Below are positions 36,419-44,839 of a DNA stretch of 64,000 nt, piece after piece. The position numbers and the translations under genes are program-made. The stretch's first letter is position 1. Every line of letters begins with the position of its first letter. The DNA lies in the NCBI GenBank assembly GCA_963665085.2, contig CAXXXS010000002.1:620001-684000 (forward strand). The letters are read 5' to 3'. A model generated the notes under the pieces. It worked only from the letters and a program-made list of their open reading frames with translations, was not told the origin of the DNA and ran no database searches. Origin of the DNA: G963665085 sp963665085. Lineage in GTDB: Bacteria; Bacteroidota; Bacteroidia; Bacteroidales; JAAAOM01.

Positions 36419-36646
36419 ATGGAAAAGAAATTTAATCTTGCAAAGGAAATCATTATTGGTTTTTTTTTAGCTGCTATTATCTGCGCAATAATCTGTGTAG
36501 CCATCAATTTTTATTTAGTTAAGATGCCCGATTCAGAAAGTGCCAATACTATAAATCATGCAATCAGTGGTTTTATGAGTGGCGGTATTTCTGCTATTAT
36601 TAGTACAGTAATCACAGCAAAAAAAATTATGAACCAACGTGGATAG
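36419..36646 (+). CDS. Small two-helix membrane protein, last gene of the operon
   Basis: A 75-residue protein with two hydrophobic segments (about 9-31 and 46-66) separated by a short polar loop. It has no motif I recognise. It starts 32 bases after the BKACE gene and is followed by the operon terminator, so it is probably co-transcribed. It could help a membrane step or have nothing to do with catabolism. Confidence 0.6.
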   Translation: MEKKFNLAKEIIIGFFLAAIICAIICVAINFYLVKMPDSESANTINHAISGFMSGGISAIISTVITAKKIMNQRG

Positions 36647-36708
36647 TTGAATTCTATAATGAATTTAACATATTCTTTCCCCTTAAAATTTCATAATAAA
36701 GAACAAAT

Positions 36709-36755
36709 AGAGGCTTCTAAGTTATAAAGCAAGAGAAGCCTCTTGATTTTTTTTA
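36709..36755 (+). terminator. Terminator closing the catabolic operon
   Basis: AGAGGCTTCT (36709-36718) pairs perfectly with AGAAGCCTCT (36734-36743) and is followed by TTGATTTTTTTT. The 10-bp stem and T run make a good intrinsic terminator about 60 bases after the last gene. Confidence 0.85.
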
Positions 36756-37048
36756 TTAGAACTTTAACACACTCTTCTTTTTTAATTTAATCTGGACAAA
36801 TAATATTGTTGCTTTTCTGACTGGAAAAGTGTAGAACCGAGTTAAATCTGTTATAATACTATTTTTTCTACCTCCAACTGAATCATAACAGTTATTAGAA
36901 AACAATATTTATCTCTTAACTACAGATCTCTTGTTCGATATAATTCTTTAAAACTTTCTAAAAAAGAAAATACTTAGTAAATGTTTATGACATGCTTTAA
37001 TTATTATCTTAGAGAATTTTAATTTTTAAGGTTTTAACATTTAAATCC
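36756..37048. other. Intergenic stretch, no gene seen
   Basis: AT-rich and without a credible ORF or RNA gene. It probably holds the promoter of the aminotransferase gene at 37049, but no clear TAnnTTTG box was identified. Confidence 0.6.
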
Positions 37049-38353
37049 ATGCAATTACCCGTTGACAAAAACATTATAGATGCTGCTCTAAAACAATTCG
37101 ACATTAAACTTTTATCTCAAACATCAATACGCGAACTAGTTGCCGTAATCAAATATATTGAAAAAGAAACTGGAATAAAATTTCTACGAATGGATATGGG
37201 TATTCCAGGATTAACTACCCCTCAGGTGGCAATTGATAGCGAGATTGAAGCTATTCTTCAAGGTAAAACTGCTGAATACGCTCAGATTGAAGGTGAAATG
37301 ATTTTAAAGAAAGAAGCAGCTCAATTTTTAAGAAACTTTCTTGATATTAATATTTCTGCTAAGTCCTGTATTGCAACTGTAGGGGCAATTATGGGATCTA
37401 TGATTGCCTTTTTGATAGCAGCAAAACGAGAAAAAAACCGCAATGGTATTTTATTTTTCGATCCTGGTTTCCCTGTTCAAAAACGCCAGGCAATAGCATT
37501 AAATTTACCTGTATTTTCTCTTGAAATATTTAACAACCGGGGAGACAAACTGCGTGATGAACTCGAAAGGATATGCTCTGAGAATCCGATTTCCATGATT
37601 TTATATTCAAATCCTAATAATCCAACTTGGACCTGTTTAACCCACGAAGAATTAAAAATTGTGGGAGAAATTGCTAATAAATACGACATTATTATAATTG
37701 AAGATTTGGCTTATTTTGGAATGGATTTCAGGGAAGATTATGGCATTCCTGGTCAACCTCCATTTCAACCAACTGTTGCCAAATACACCAATAATTATTT
37801 TTTACTTATTTCAAGTTCGAAAGCATTTAATTATGCTGGACAAAGGATAGGTATTCTAGCTGTAAGTGATGAACTTTACGAAAAAGAATATCCTAATTTA
37901 GTAGATCAAGGATGGAATTGTCGTCTTGGGCCTGCCTTATTTATTGATGGATTAACTATGTTGTCTGCTGGGGTTGGACATACTGCTCAATATGGACTAG
38001 CAGGTATTTTAAATGCAATAAATAATAATAAATATCAATTTATCGAACCACTCAAAATATATCAGGAGAGAGCTTCAATCATGAAGCAATTATTTATTGA
38101 TAATGGATTCCAACTAGCCTACGATCGTGATGGAAATAAATCTCTTGCTGACGGCTTCTATTTTACTGTTTCAAAAAAAGGATGGACGACAGAGTTTTTG
38201 TGCCAAAAATTCTTACAATATGGTTTAGGAGCTATTTCTCTATCGATTTGTGGAACACAAATAAATGGGGTTCGAATATGTGTATCCCAGATGAAACAGA
38301 CTGATCTTTATGAATTAAAAAATAGGTTAGAGCAGATGATAACAAATAACTAA
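37049..38353 (+). CDS. PLP-dependent aminotransferase (class I/II)
   Basis: A 434-residue fold type I aminotransferase. SNPNNPTW (about 190-197) contains the Asn that contacts PLP. DLAYFGMDF holds the Asp/Tyr region, and the PLP lysine is in SSSKAFNYAGQRIG (about 251-264). It has a long N-terminal extension before the LRMDMGIPGL segment. It is clearly paralogous to the product of 44840-46153, and both have the same length and motifs. The substrate is unknown; aromatic or branched-chain amino acids feeding 2-oxoacids to Ior or Kor would fit. Confidence 0.9.
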   Translation: MQLPVDKNIIDAALKQFDIKLLSQTSIRELVAVIKYIEKETGIKFLRMDMGIPGLTTPQVAIDSEIEAILQGKTAEYAQIEGEMILKKEAAQFLRNFLDINISAKSCIATVGAIMGSMIAFLIAAKREKNRNGILFFDPGFPVQKRQAIALNLPVFSLEIFNNRGDKLRDELERICSENPISMILYSNPNNPTWTCLTHEELKIVGEIANKYDIIIIEDLAYFGMDFREDYGIPGQPPFQPTVAKYTNNYFLLISSSKAFNYAGQRIGILAVSDELYEKEYPNLVDQGWNCRLGPALFIDGLTMLSAGVGHTAQYGLAGILNAINNNKYQFIEPLKIYQERASIMKQLFIDNGFQLAYDRDGNKSLADGFYFTVSKKGWTTEFLCQKFLQYGLGAISLSICGTQINGVRICVSQMKQTDLYELKNRLEQMITNN

Positions 38354-38397
38354 ACAACAATCAAAATTTCAGAAAAAAAATAATAAAAAAAAGAAGC

Positions 38398-38518
38398 TGT
38401 CCAAAAAGTCATTTAATTGTAAACTCTGTCAGGTTCTTTGAACTCTGACAGGTTAAAAATCAATTAATTGTTAAAACCTGACAGAGTCGTTAGACCTGTC
38501 AGAGTTACTTATTGGACA
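38398..38518. repeat. 121-bp imperfect palindrome (REP/MITE-like element)
   Basis: The outer ends TGTCCAAAAAGT (38398-38409) and ACTTATTGGACA (38507-38518) are inverted repeats with one mismatch. Inside, AACTCTGTCAGGTT (38422-38435) and AACTCTGACAGGTT (38441-38454) face AACCTGACAGAGT (38475-38487) and AGACCTGTCAGAGTT (38492-38506). The whole unit can fold into one long hairpin between two convergent genes. It may end transcription from both sides or be a non-autonomous mobile repeat. Confidence 0.8.
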
Positions 38519-38549
38519 CCCTCTTTTGTTTTAAAACTTTATAGAACTT

Positions 38550-39527
38550 TTAATCCATTGTTTCTTTCCATGCTAATGCACTAGCACCAACGATAGCTGC
38601 ATCACCTAACTTCAATTGAGAAGGAAGTATTTTAATTTTATTTTTAAATACCGGAAGTAAATGTTTTTCCATACTTTCTTTAGTTGGTCTAAAAATATAA
38701 TCACCAGCAGCTACTGGCCCACCAAACAAAAATATTGCTTCTGGACTTAAATGGTGAATTGTATCAGCAAGTCCCTGACCTAACCATTGTCCGGTTAATT
38801 CAAAAACTTCAAGAGCAATTTTATCTCCTTTTTGAGCTGCTTCAAAAATCATTTTAGACTCCAACTCATTAAGTGAGTACCCCGCTAAAAGACTTTTTGT
38901 GTCATTATATTTTGCTAGTAATTCTAAAGCTGTTCTGGTCATACCTGTAGCAGAACAATATGCTTCCAGGTGTCCAAGACCACCACAACCACAAAGACGA
39001 CCTCCAGGTACTAAAGTGGTATGGCCACATTCTCCGGCAAATCCATCGTGCCCATATACAAGATCTCCATTAACAACAACACCACTACCAACACCGGTTC
39101 CAAGTGTATACATTACAAAGTTTTTCATTCCTTTTGCACCGCCATACACCATTTCTCCAATAGCAGCAGCATTTGCATCATTTGTTAATGCAATTGCATC
39201 CATTCCATTAAATTTCTTTTTAAGTAATTCCACAAATGGAACAACACCCTTGAATGATAAGTTTGGGGCATGTTCAATTGTACCAGAATAATAGTTTGCA
39301 TTTGGTGCACCAATTCCAATACCAACAATTTCTATTTCTGAGTTAAGTTTTTTAACCATTTCAATTAACGAATTAACGGCAACGCTTAAATCGTTAATAT
39401 ATTTTTCTATATCACCATGTGTAGGTGTTGATATGCTATCTTTTACTATTACTTGCCCATTAGGGTCAACAATTCCGATTGCGGTATTTGTACCGCCTAT
39501 ATCAATTCCAATTGCTGCTTTATTCAT
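38550..39527 (-). CDS. ROK-family sugar kinase (glucokinase-like)
   Basis: Phosphorylates glucose or another hexose with ATP in the cytoplasm. The 325-residue protein has the phosphate motif IGIDIGGTNTAIGIVD (residues 6-21), the sugar site EHAPNLSF and TNDANAAAIGE, and the ROK zinc motif around CGHTTLVPGG and CGCGGLGHLEAYCS. No DNA-binding domain is present, so it is a kinase rather than a NagC-type repressor. The MFS sugar transporter gene lies upstream on the same strand. Confidence 0.92.
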   Translation of the reverse strand: MNKAAIGIDIGGTNTAIGIVDPNGQVIVKDSISTPTHGDIEKYINDLSVAVNSLIEMVKKLNSEIEIVGIGIGAPNANYYSGTIEHAPNLSFKGVVPFVELLKKKFNGMDAIALTNDANAAAIGEMVYGGAKGMKNFVMYTLGTGVGSGVVVNGDLVYGHDGFAGECGHTTLVPGGRLCGCGGLGHLEAYCSATGMTRTALELLAKYNDTKSLLAGYSLNELESKMIFEAAQKGDKIALEVFELTGQWLGQGLADTIHHLSPEAIFLFGGPVAAGDYIFRPTKESMEKHLLPVFKNKIKILPSQLKLGDAAIVGASALAWKETMD

Positions 39528-39615
39528 ATTTTCTAAGTATTCTTAAATGTTTATAGATATTATCCTTTTATGTATAATTTTCAATTGTATTATAAAAGAA
39601 TTCTTTTTTATTGAA

Positions 39616-39654
39616 AATAACTTGCAATAAGGTCAAGCCATATTGCAAGTTATT
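39616..39654 (-). terminator. Hairpin between the MFS and ROK genes
   Basis: AATAACTTGCAATA (39616-39629) pairs perfectly with TATTGCAAGTTATT (39641-39654) over an 11-base loop. On the minus strand it follows the MFS gene and is followed by T-rich sequence. It may terminate or attenuate transcription before the kinase gene. Confidence 0.65.
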
Positions 39655-39746
39655 TATTTAACAGGGACTTTTTAAGGAAATATAATCTGTAAAAACCTGT
39701 TATAAATCTTTATAATGATATAGGTTAAAATGCTATTTTAACCTTA

Positions 39747-41156
39747 TTACTCTGCTTTTCTGATTTTACATCCTTTAACTGCAAAGAAAAAGATATAAGC
39801 GTAACATATAGCAGGAACAATAAATGCCCAAGTATATCCCATACCATCAGCAATCATTCCCATTACTGGAGGAATAACGGCACCACCTAAAATAAATGCA
39901 TTGATTAATCCAGAAGCACTACTTAATTCCTTAGTATTTACATCTTTCACAGCAAGGGCAAAAATGTTAGGGAACATAATTGAGTTAAATAAACCGATAG
40001 AAATAACAGTCCATAATGCAATTGAACCAGATGTTAATGTAGTTGTAAGATCAAGTAATGCTGCTATTAATGCAAAAACAGCAAGAGTACGGGCTGCTTT
40101 ACCACGACCAATTTGCATAATAATAAAGTTAACTAATGCTACACCTGTGAAAACAGCACCAATTTGCCAGCTCCAATCTGTTACAAATGAACCAGAAACT
40201 AAAGCTAATACCAATACAGGAACTGCATAAGTGATTTTTTTAGATTGAGGCATATCAGAGAACATAAATGAACCGAAGAAACGTCCAACCATTGCACCTC
40301 CCCAATAAATAGCAGCATATGTAGATGCTTCAGCAGGATCCATATTAATACTACTTTTTAGATAATTTACTATCAAACCAGCGTTACCAGCTTCAGCTCC
40401 AACATAAACTAAAATTCCAAAAGCTCCGAGTACAACCTGAGGATATCTCCAAATGCTGTGTGACTCGCCTGTATCCTTATTATCTTCATCTCCATGATCA
40501 ATTGTAGGTAGTTTAATCATGAACAACAATACAGCAACTACGATTACGATTAATGCCATAATGATGAATGGTCCAGGAATACGCTCAGCAACCTGAAGAC
40601 CGTAAGCTTTTACTTCTTCATCTGTAGCCATTGCAGGAAGAACTAATCCTTTAAAAATTGCTACTGAAATTAACCAAGGGGCAACCATTGTTGCAATAGA
40701 GTTTAATGCCTGCGTTAAATTTAGACGGCTTGAAGCAGAACTTGCTGGGCCGATAGCTGTTACATATGGGTTAGCAGAAACCTGAAGGAATACAACTCCA
40801 GTAGCTAAAATAAATGTTGCAATATAAAACAAACTTAAAATTTGTTTCTGTGCAGCGGGTACAAATGCAAGACTACCAATTGCCATTAAAATTAATCCTG
40901 CAATTACCGTCCACTTATAACCAATTTTATCAATTAATTTACCGGCAGGCATTGACATTACAGGATATGTAATAAAAAATGCAGATGTTAATAACTGTGC
41001 ATTAAATTCTGATAAGCCAAAGATAGCTTTAACAGGCGCAGTCATTGTAATGATAAATGTAGTGGCAAAACCAAATGTAAAGAATATGGATCCAAATACC
41101 GTCATCCCGACTCCAACATTACCACTGCTGTTTTGATTTCCTTGAGTGTTTGTCAT
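39747..41156 (-). CDS. MFS sugar:proton symporter (FHS/FucP-GluP type)
   Basis: A 469-residue transporter with about 12 membrane helices of the fucose/glucose/galactose symporter family. FFTFGFATTFIITMTAPVKAIFGLSEFNAQL at the N-terminus and the paired VGRFFGSFM region are typical. The central loop (about 205-240) carries acidic residues DHGDEDNKD. Its neighbour ROK kinase would phosphorylate the imported sugar. The exact sugar cannot be told from sequence. Confidence 0.9.
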   Translation of the reverse strand: MTNTQGNQNSSGNVGVGMTVFGSIFFTFGFATTFIITMTAPVKAIFGLSEFNAQLLTSAFFITYPVMSMPAGKLIDKIGYKWTVIAGLILMAIGSLAFVPAAQKQILSLFYIATFILATGVVFLQVSANPYVTAIGPASSASSRLNLTQALNSIATMVAPWLISVAIFKGLVLPAMATDEEVKAYGLQVAERIPGPFIIMALIVIVVAVLLFMIKLPTIDHGDEDNKDTGESHSIWRYPQVVLGAFGILVYVGAEAGNAGLIVNYLKSSINMDPAEASTYAAIYWGGAMVGRFFGSFMFSDMPQSKKITYAVPVLVLALVSGSFVTDWSWQIGAVFTGVALVNFIIMQIGRGKAARTLAVFALIAALLDLTTTLTSGSIALWTVISIGLFNSIMFPNIFALAVKDVNTKELSSASGLINAFILGGAVIPPVMGMIADGMGYTWAFIVPAICYAYIFFFAVKGCKIRKAE

Positions 41157-41531
41157 TTTATTATAAATTATTAGTTAAAGATTTAAAAGTTAAAAATTTC
41201 CCTAATGTACAATAAATCGCGAATTTTCCCAGTATAGAATCATTATAAATAACATACTATACAAGATATAGCATTCATTTATAGTGTCATATAGACACAA
41301 ACGCATAAAATTATGTTACCATATAAGTTACTTGAAATTGTTTTTTTCTTTTCTTGAAAGATTATATCTATATTCGCATCGCTTACAAGAAAACCATTTA
41401 TTTTCCTGGATTTGTACAGAGATCTTTTTTAAGATAAGATTTACAATAAATTAAAAAATAATTATTGTAAATTTTAACCAACTCTTTGTAGGTTTGTTCG
41501 TAATATAAAATATGTTTAGAAAGTGGGGATA
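41157..41531. other. Intergenic region between divergent genes, with a small palindrome
   Basis: About 375 AT-rich bases without a gene, holding the promoters of the MFS gene and the DUF2062 gene. GTGTC-ATATA-GACAC at 41284-41298 is a perfect 5-bp-arm palindrome about 130 bases upstream of the MFS start and could be a regulator site. No clear TAnnTTTG box was found. Confidence 0.4.
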
Positions 41532-42014
41532 ATGAATAAGATAAAAATATACAAGGATAGATTTTTAAAAACAATAAAAAACCTTCTCAGTGAAGGCACT
41601 TCACCCGAAAAGCTTGGAGCTACAATAGTTCTTGGAATTCTTTTTGGCACTATTCCTCTTCTTGGCATAAATTCACTAATCCTTGCTGTCATCGCTTTAC
41701 GGTTTCGCTTAAATCATATCATTATTCAAGCAGTTAATTATGCTGTTTTTCCTTTACAATTAATGTTATTAGTCCCTTTTTATAAATCAGGCCAATGGAT
41801 ATTTCGAACAGAACACAGCGTAAACATAAAAGTCTCTGATTTTGTAGAATTATTATCGACCAACTTTTTTCATGCTGCTTCTGAATTTAGCTTTATGATA
41901 TTAAAAGGAGTAACAGTATGGATAATAGTGGCCATACCTATTGGTTTCCTTTTTTACTCAATTTTTGTTTACTTCTTGAGAAACTTATCCCTTCAACTAG
42001 CCAGAAAGAAATAA
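41532..42014 (+). CDS. DUF2062 membrane protein
   Basis: A 160-residue membrane protein of the DUF2062 family, with SEGTSPEKLGATIVLGILFGTIPLLG near the N-terminus, the usual family signature. About three hydrophobic segments follow. Function unknown; in other bacteria it often appears with lipid or glycosyl transfer genes, which is not the case here. The ATG at 41532 is preferred over the upstream GTG. Confidence 0.8.
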   Translation: MNKIKIYKDRFLKTIKNLLSEGTSPEKLGATIVLGILFGTIPLLGINSLILAVIALRFRLNHIIIQAVNYAVFPLQLMLLVPFYKSGQWIFRTEHSVNIKVSDFVELLSTNFFHAASEFSFMILKGVTVWIIVAIPIGFLFYSIFVYFLRNLSLQLARKK

Positions 42015-42042
42015 ATTTTCAAGAACAAATTAGAGAATTACA

Positions 42043-42603
42043 CTATCCTTTTTCAACAAAAGAAATTTTCTGAAGTATCTCCATCCCCCTTTTTAAAGCT
42101 TTTTCATTCATAGGTATTAAATGATGATATCGTTCCGGAAGTGATTTTTTTAATCCTTTTATTACATTTTCAAGAGTAATAATAGGTCTAACCTTCAGAT
42201 ACCCCCCCATCATTACCATGTTGTAAGTTTTTGCAGAAGCAAGCCTGGCTGCCTCAGCAGCACCATCAACCCTAAAAATATTAATATCAGTACGATGTGG
42301 GTGATGGGTAATTCCATTCCCATCATAGATAAGTGCACCTCCTGTTTTTACGGCAGGTTCAAATTTATCCATCGATTGCTGGTTTAATATAATAGCTGTA
42401 TCGTAGGTATTTAGCACGGGCGAACTAATGCGTTCATCACTAATTATTACTGTAACATTAGCAGTACCGCCACGCATTTCCGGACCGTAAGAAGGCATCC
42501 AGGAAACTTCCTTATCTTGCATAATACCTGAATAGGCAAGAATCTTACCCATTGATAAAACACCTTGTCCTCCAAAACCAGCTATGATTAATTCTTCTGT
42601 CAT
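42043..42603 (-). CDS. korC: 2-oxoglutarate (2-oxoacid):ferredoxin oxidoreductase, gamma subunit
   Basis: Gamma subunit of 186 residues, with GFGGQGVLSMGKILAYSG (about 8-25) and the SWMPSYGPEMRGGTANVTV motif typical of KorC/PorG-like chains. It is the last gene of a four-gene set, transcribed in the order D-A-B-C, with gaps of only 2-21 bases. The complex oxidises 2-oxoglutarate to succinyl-CoA in anaerobes and can run in reverse as a carboxylase. Confidence 0.94.
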   Translation of the reverse strand: MTEELIIAGFGGQGVLSMGKILAYSGIMQDKEVSWMPSYGPEMRGGTANVTVIISDERISSPVLNTYDTAIILNQQSMDKFEPAVKTGGALIYDGNGITHHPHRTDINIFRVDGAAEAARLASAKTYNMVMMGGYLKVRPIITLENVIKGLKKSLPERYHHLIPMNEKALKRGMEILQKISFVEKG

Positions 42604-42614
42604 AATACTAAAAT

Positions 42615-43394
42615 TTACTTAACTAATTCACCATCAACTTTGATATCACCCAATGGATAAAAAGGAAACATATTTTCTTCCATCCACTTATTGGCCTGAA
42701 CCGGAGTTAATTTCCAATTTGAATTACAATTAGAAACAATCTCAACAAAAGACAATCCTTTTTTCAAAGATTGATTCTCAAAAGCTTTCTTAATTGCTTT
42801 TTTAGCTTTCCTTACATTAGCTGGTGTATGAACAGATTGTCTGGACACAAAATAGGTACCTCCCAGTTGAGCAACTAATTCCGTTATTTTCAATGGTGGC
42901 CCCATGGTTTCTGTCACTCTTCCATAAGGCGATGTTGATGTTATCATTCCTGGAATGGTAGTTGGAGCCATTTGACCTCCAGTCATTCCATAGATACCAT
43001 TATTGATAAAAATAATTGTGATATGTTCACCACGGTTACAAGCATGTATAGTCTCAGCTGTTCCTATAGCAGCTAAATCTCCGTCTCCCTGGTATGTAAA
43101 AACATATTTCTCCGGCCATACTCTTTTTATTCCTGTTGCAACAGCAGGTGCTCGACCATGTGCCGCCTGAGAAAAATCAACATTCATAAACTCATACGCA
43201 AAAACGGAACATCCTACAGGAGCAACTCCAATCGTATTTTCCTGAATTCCTAATTCGTCAACAACTTCCATGATGATTCGATGTGTTGTTCCATGTCCAC
43301 AGCCCGGACAATAGGTCAACACCTTATCTGTCATCATTTTTGTTTTAGAATAGACCAGATTTTCTGGTTTTATAATTGAATTAATATCGTTCAT
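42615..43394 (-). CDS. korB: 2-oxoglutarate:ferredoxin oxidoreductase, beta subunit
   Basis: Thiamine diphosphate-binding subunit of 259 residues. CPGCGHGTTHRI (about 29-40) provides cluster or TPP contacts, GDGDLAAIGTAETIHA (about 99-114) is the TPP/Mg site, and NNGIYGMTGGQMAPTT follows. The beta subunits of Kor complexes are of this size. It lies 2 bases downstream of korA. Confidence 0.95.
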   Translation of the reverse strand: MNDINSIIKPENLVYSKTKMMTDKVLTYCPGCGHGTTHRIIMEVVDELGIQENTIGVAPVGCSVFAYEFMNVDFSQAAHGRAPAVATGIKRVWPEKYVFTYQGDGDLAAIGTAETIHACNRGEHITIIFINNGIYGMTGGQMAPTTIPGMITSTSPYGRVTETMGPPLKITELVAQLGGTYFVSRQSVHTPANVRKAKKAIKKAFENQSLKKGLSFVEIVSNCNSNWKLTPVQANKWMEENMFPFYPLGDIKVDGELVK

Positions 43395-43396
43395 AA

Positions 43397-44467
43397 CTAT
43401 GCCCCCAGTAATTTAGTTTCTAATGCATTTAAAACTTCTTCTGGTGTAGGTATCATCCCTCCATACCTCCAATGATATTCAACAGGTTTTTTACCATTAA
43501 CAGCGAGCTTAACATCTTCCAGCATTTGTCCAGCACTTAACTCAACAGCCATAAATCCTTTCACTCTTTCTGCAAGTTTCTCTATTGGTTTGACTGGGTA
43601 AGGATATAGCGTTATAGGCCGAAGCAATCCTGCTTTTATACCTCTTTCTCTGGCCAGCTCAACTGTCTTCTGACAAATTCTTGCTGCTGAACCATAAGCA
43701 ACAAATACATAATCAGCATCATCACAATCAAACTCCTCATACCTAACCTCTTCTTTTTCCATCTGCCTGTATTTTGACTGAAGTTCATGATTATGTTCTT
43801 CTTGTTTATCTGGCAAAAGATTTAATGATGTAATGATATTACGTTCTCTGTCTGGAGTTTTACCAGTTGTTACCCAGGATTGATCAAAATCAGTCAAACG
43901 AGGCTGCTGTTCAAAGAATTGCACTTTTTCCATCATCTGTCCAATCATTCCATCTGAAAGGATCATTGTTGGATTTCTATATTTAAAGGCAAGCTCAAAG
44001 CCTAGTTTTACAAAATCTGCCATTTCCTGAACTGAAGCTGGAGCTAACACCAGTAATTTGTAATCTCCATGACCTCCTCCTTTGACAGCTTGTGCATAAT
44101 CTGCTTGTGAAGGTTGAATTGTTCCCAGGCCTGGGCCTCCCCGAACAACATTTACAATTAAACATGGTATTTGAGCACCCGCGATGTATGATATACCTTC
44201 TTGCATCAGGCTTATACCAGGACTTGAAGAAGAAGTCATAATTCGTTTTCCTGTGCCAGCAGCACCGTAAACCATATTAATAGCAGCAACTTCACTTTCA
44301 GCCTGAAGAACAACCATTCCAGTCCGTTCTTCTGTCTTTTCTGCTGTTAAATATTCCATTACTTCCGATTGTGGTGTAATGGGGTAACCAAAATATGCAT
44401 CGCAACCAGAACGAATAGCGGCTTCTGCGATGGCTTCGTTACCTTTCATTAATCGTATTTCTCCCAT
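43397..44467 (-). CDS. korA: 2-oxoglutarate:ferredoxin oxidoreductase, alpha subunit
   Basis: A 356-residue alpha subunit without a fused gamma domain. KGNEAIAEAAIRSGCDAYFGYPITPQSEVME (about 8-38) is the family's pyrimidine-domain start, and TSSSSPGISLMQEGISY matches KorA. The gamma function is encoded separately by korC. The presence of korD upstream marks the four-subunit form. Confidence 0.95.
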   Translation of the reverse strand: MGEIRLMKGNEAIAEAAIRSGCDAYFGYPITPQSEVMEYLTAEKTEERTGMVVLQAESEVAAINMVYGAAGTGKRIMTSSSSPGISLMQEGISYIAGAQIPCLIVNVVRGGPGLGTIQPSQADYAQAVKGGGHGDYKLLVLAPASVQEMADFVKLGFELAFKYRNPTMILSDGMIGQMMEKVQFFEQQPRLTDFDQSWVTTGKTPDRERNIITSLNLLPDKQEEHNHELQSKYRQMEKEEVRYEEFDCDDADYVFVAYGSAARICQKTVELARERGIKAGLLRPITLYPYPVKPIEKLAERVKGFMAVELSAGQMLEDVKLAVNGKKPVEYHWRYGGMIPTPEEVLNALETKLLGA

Positions 44468-44488
44468 GTAGTATGTTTTATGTTAGTT

Positions 44489-44719
44489 CTAAGCCGGCAC
44501 TTTTTCTTTGTACACAGTAATAACCCCATCAGGGCAAACAACAGCGCAATTAGCGCATCCTATACATTTATCGTGATATTCGGGATAAGCAAAACGGTAT
44601 CCCTTACCATTTACTTCTCTTGCCATATTAATTACATTCGTAGGGCAAGAAACAACACAGAGCTCACATCCTTTACAACGCTCCGTATCGATAACAATAG
44701 CACCTCTTATTTTAGCCAT
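44489..44719 (-). CDS. korD: 2-oxoglutarate:ferredoxin oxidoreductase, delta (ferredoxin) subunit
   Basis: A 76-residue ferredoxin-type subunit with two [4Fe-4S] motifs, CKGCELCVVSCP (about 15-26) and CIGCANCAVVCPDG (about 52-65). It is the first gene of the kor operon and would pass electrons from the catalytic subunits to external ferredoxin. Confidence 0.95.
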   Translation of the reverse strand: MAKIRGAIVIDTERCKGCELCVVSCPTNVINMAREVNGKGYRFAYPEYHDKCIGCANCAVVCPDGVITVYKEKVPA

Positions 44720-44751
44720 GATTTTATGAGTGTTAATAAATAGTCAGTAAT

Positions 44752-44784
44752 CAAAAATACAAAAATTGAGTAATTATGCTCAAA
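44752..44784 (-). promoter_or_regulatory. Candidate promoter of the kor operon
   Basis: On the minus strand TATTTTTG (44759-44752) is an exact TAnnTTTG match, with a TTTG about 21 bases upstream. The predicted start would give a leader of about 26 bases before korD. Confidence 0.45.
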
Positions 44785-44839
44785 AAAGTGTGATGATATA
44801 TATCAGGCGTATTTTCAATAGTACTTTCTATTTTTCAGT

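Noticed and set aside
44480..44743. 87-codon + strand ORF and the + strand ORF at 45717-46163
   Set aside because: Both are antisense to strongly supported genes (korD and the aminotransferase).
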